From Alphaproteobacteria bacterium (lineage in GTDB: Bacteria > Pseudomonadota > Alphaproteobacteria > ATCC43930 > CGMCC-115725): DNA of 8,988 nt. Positions 7,359 to 8,988 of this stretch are shown here, one piece after another. The translations under genes were made by a program, and so were the position numbers. The DNA is taken from contig JASHUX010000318.1 of the NCBI GenBank assembly GCA_030039775.1, positions 1 through 8,988 of the forward strand. Direction: 5' to 3'. Positions within the stretch are counted from its first letter, which is position 1. Each line of letters begins with the position of its first letter. The notes under the pieces are model-generated. The model searched no databases. It saw nothing but the letters and a program-made list of their open reading frames with translations, and was not told the origin of the DNA.

Positions 7359-7366
7359 CGCAAACG
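7359..7366 (+). repeat. Right 8-bp flanking direct repeat (target-site duplication candidate)
   Basis: The sequence cgcaaacg abuts the right end of the palindrome and continues in frame into agt-ctt-tcc-ccc-ggg, encoding the restored S-L-S-P-G block. This copy is taken as the ancestral sequence because it joins the downstream frame. Confidence 0.65.
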
Positions 7367-7390
7367 AGTCTTTCCCCCGGGACGGAGCGT

Positions 7391-8233
7391 ATGTGGCTGA
7401 ACGGCTCGGCCGGCGCCTTGCGCTCGGGACGCCGCTCTTACCCCTATCGGCCCGGCTACGCGCTGGTCGGCCGGGTCGCGGCGGTGGGCCCCGGCTTTTC
7501 CGGCCTGCCGGTGGGCGGCCGCGTGTTCGCGATGAAGCCGCACGGCTCGCATGCCGTGCTGGGGCGGCAGGAGCCGTGGGTGGCCCTGCCTGACCGGGTC
7601 GCGGATGAGGACGCGGCCGCCATCGCTTTGACCGCGACAGCGCTCCAAGCGATCCACCGGTCCGGCATGACCGACGGCGACGCGGCGATGGTGGCCGGGC
7701 TCGGCGCCTTGGGCTTCACCATGATCCAGGTCCTTGCCGCAACATTTGCCGGCCCGGTGATCGCACTCACCGGATCGGCGGAAAAAGTAGCGCTGGCATT
7801 GCGGCATGGCGCGAGCGCGGCGCTGACGTATGACGCATTGCCGGATCGCCGCGCGGCGTTGCTTCCGGTCCGCACCGCGTTCGAATGTTCGGGCGCGGCG
7901 GCAAACATCGCGCGCGTGCTGCCGCTCGTCGGCGAGCGCGGTGAGATGGTCGCGGCCGGGTTCTACAATGATCCGATCGCGCTCGATGGCGAGGCGCTGT
8001 TCGCCCGCGAATTGACAGTGAAGGCCGTGCGGTCGATCGGTGCCGGGGACGAACGCGCGCGCAACGTCGCCGAGGCGGGCGCGTTGGTCGTGGCGGGCAA
8101 GGTGCGCGCGCGCCATCTGGTGACGCATCGCTTTCCGGCGGCGCAATTCGACGAAGCGTACAAGCTCATCGCCGATCGGCAGGCCAACCGGCGCGCCATC
8201 CGCGTCAGCCTGTTGTGGCGCGAGGCGGCATGA
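7391..8233 (+). CDS. Remaining MDR fragment lacking the first 43 residues
   Basis: This is the frame an automatic annotation would call: 280 residues from the ATG at 7391 (Met44 of the restored protein). It keeps the end of the catalytic domain (YPYRPGYALVGRV, residues 17-29), the nucleotide-binding Rossmann domain with GLGALG at 103-108 and FECSG further on, and the C-terminal dimer segment. It lacks the first beta-strands of the GroES-like catalytic domain, so activity is doubtful. A GGAG at 7384-7387 lies only three bases before the ATG, and the upstream frame terminates at 7400, slightly past this ATG, so coupled reinitiation is physically possible. Its TGA overlaps the next start (ATGA at 8230-8233), so it may matter mainly for translating the ligase downstream. 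Confidence 0.55.
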   Translation: MWLNGSAGALRSGRRSYPYRPGYALVGRVAAVGPGFSGLPVGGRVFAMKPHGSHAVLGRQEPWVALPDRVADEDAAAIALTATALQAIHRSGMTDGDAAMVAGLGALGFTMIQVLAATFAGPVIALTGSAEKVALALRHGASAALTYDALPDRRAALLPVRTAFECSGAAANIARVLPLVGERGEMVAAGFYNDPIALDGEALFARELTVKAVRSIGAGDERARNVAEAGALVVAGKVRARHLVTHRFPAAQFDEAYKLIADRQANRRAIRVSLLWREAA

Positions 8234-8988
8234 CGGCGAGCCGTTTTCTGGCCGCGGTCGCGGGCCATGCACGCGAGCATGGCGACGATATTTTTTGCCA
8301 GTTCCTCGCGGACGCCGACCCGATCGCGGTCACGTGGGCGGAACTCGGCGCGCGTATCGGCGGTTTCGCTGCCGCCTATCGCGCCTATGGGCTGGCGCCG
8401 GGAAACGTGGTCGCGATTCTGCTGCGCCACGATCCGGCGCTCCATCCGAGCTATCTCGCGGCGATGATGAGTGGGCTCGTGCCGACATTCCTGCCGTGTC
8501 CGTCGCCGCGCCAGGACTCCGCCATTTATTGGGCCGCTTTGCGCGCGACGTTGGCGCATCTCGATTGCGCCGCGTTCGTGATGGCGCGCGACACGCAGGA
8601 TGAGATGCGTGGCGCCGGGGTCTCGCTCGACGCGCGCCGCGTCATCCTGCTCGATGACGTGCCGGCCGCAGGCGATTTTCCGAAGTTTGAAATCGACGAG
8701 TCGGCGATCGCCCTATTGCAACATAGTTCCGGCACGACGGGGCGACGCAAAGCCGTGGCGGTGAGCCATCGCGCGCTGGCGGCGCAGCTCGACTCCTACG
8801 CCAAGGCAATTGCCGTCACGCGTGACGACCGCATCGTGTCGTGGCTGCCGCTTTATCACGATATGGGCCTGATCGCGTGCTTTCTGCTTCCGGCTTATTT
8901 GGGCGTGCCGTTCGTGCAGCTCGATCCGTTCCGATGGGTGGCGCGGCCGGCGATGTTCCTCGACGCCATCGCGGATTATCGCGGCACG
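8230..8988 (+). CDS. Fatty-acyl-AMP/acyl-CoA ligase-like AMP-binding protein, 3' end outside window
   Basis: The frame opens at the ATG sharing ATGA with the MDR stop and is uninterrupted to the window end, showing 253 residues of a protein usually 500-600 long. A GAGG at 8222-8225 lies four bases before the start. Seen: an N-terminal region with TWAELGARIGGFAAAYRAYG (residues 35-54), the ATP/AMP P-loop LLQHSSGTTGRRKAVAVSH at 162-180, and SWLPLYHDMGLI at 204-215 followed by VQLDPFRWV. Family knowledge: these are adenylate-forming enzymes that activate a carboxylate as acyl-AMP; the HDMGL form of the second motif is common in fatty-acyl-AMP ligases, which pass the acyl group to a carrier protein, rather than in typical acyl-CoA synthetases. 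The C-terminal lid domain and any FAAL-specific insertion lie outside or near the edge, so FAAL versus CoA ligase is unresolved. Its four-base overlap with the MDR gene indicates one transcription unit. Confidence 0.85.
   Translation, partial: MTASRFLAAVAGHAREHGDDIFCQFLADADPIAVTWAELGARIGGFAAAYRAYGLAPGNVVAILLRHDPALHPSYLAAMMSGLVPTFLPCPSPRQDSAIYWAALRATLAHLDCAAFVMARDTQDEMRGAGVSLDARRVILLDDVPAAGDFPKFEIDESAIALLQHSSGTTGRRKAVAVSHRALAAQLDSYAKAIAVTRDDRIVSWLPLYHDMGLIACFLLPAYLGVPFVQLDPFRWVARPAMFLDAIADYRGT

Larger units (their letters stand above)
7206..8233 (+). pseudogene. Zinc-independent medium-chain dehydrogenase/reductase (MDR), split by a palindromic insertion
   Basis: Two open frames form one MDR-type oxidoreductase. 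The 5' part (7206-7309) encodes MLRYIEFEAPHRAVMARAALP and ends in EALIETTQT, a normal MDR N-terminus; read on, it enters the palindrome and stops at 7398-7400 after 64 residues. The 3' part, open from 7328, carries the rest in a different frame: QTSLSPGTERMWLNG, YPYRPGYALVGRV, and a Rossmann motif GLGALG. Deleting 56 bases (for example 7303-7358) joins them without error as ETTQT-SLSPGTERMW, giving a 323-residue product, a usual MDR length. The SxSPGTE block is typical of MDRs near the bacteriochlorophyllide-dehydrogenase/threonine-dehydrogenase-like groups. No cysteine ligands for catalytic or structural zinc are seen, so it is likely a zinc-free NAD(P)H reductase. Its substrate is unknown; the overlapping ligase gene suggests acyl or polyketide-like metabolism. 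A few G-rich bases (7194-7198) could serve as ribosome-binding site. Unless a sequencing artefact, the full protein is not made. Confidence 0.8.

Noticed and set aside
7316..8272. Minus-strand open frame of 318 codons opposite the MDR gene
   Set aside because: Composition is that of a shadow frame and the plus strand encodes a clear MDR.

Overview
The window is about 9 kb of GC-rich, densely packed bacterial DNA. Strong third-position G/C bias, long Arg-rich shadow frames and the protein styles (GT-C membrane glycosyltransferases with alphaproteobacterial flavour, DUF1932-type dehydrogenase, a secreted CxSAC protein) suggest an alphaproteobacterium, perhaps a Hyphomicrobiales or Rhodospirillales relative. 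This placement is inference from style; there is no rRNA or marker gene to confirm it.

Left half (1-5484, + strand): four head-to-tail genes for polytopic membrane proteins, each overlapping the next by 4-14 bases: a DUF6311-type protein cut by the left edge, a GT22/Alg9-PIG-B-like transferase, and two tandem GT87 (DUF2029) paralogues of identical length (408 aa). They look like one translationally coupled operon whose promoter lies outside the window. As GT-C fold enzymes they would use polyprenyl-phosphate sugars on the periplasmic side of the inner membrane to decorate an envelope glycan or lipid that cannot be named from sequence alone.

Middle (5452-6942, - strand): a DUF1932/6-phosphogluconate-dehydrogenase-like NAD(P) oxidoreductase, whose 3' end overlaps the last GT87 gene by 33 bases in convergent orientation, and upstream of it a small secreted protein with the CxSAC...H pattern of ClpP/crotonase-like periplasmic proteins. 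A 263-base divergent intergenic region follows (6943-7205).

Right part (7206-8988, + strand): a zinc-independent medium-chain dehydrogenase/reductase (MDR) gene, overlapped by 4 bases by a fatty-acyl-AMP/CoA ligase-like gene that runs off the right edge. The MDR gene is split: a perfect 48-bp palindrome (7311-7358, two 24-bp arms, no spacer), flanked by an 8-bp near-perfect direct repeat (cgcaaaca / cgcaaacg), has been inserted near its 5' end. Removing 56 bases exactly restores one reading frame and a conserved-looking SxSPGTE motif. This small palindromic insertion with a target-duplication signature is the most notable object in the window.
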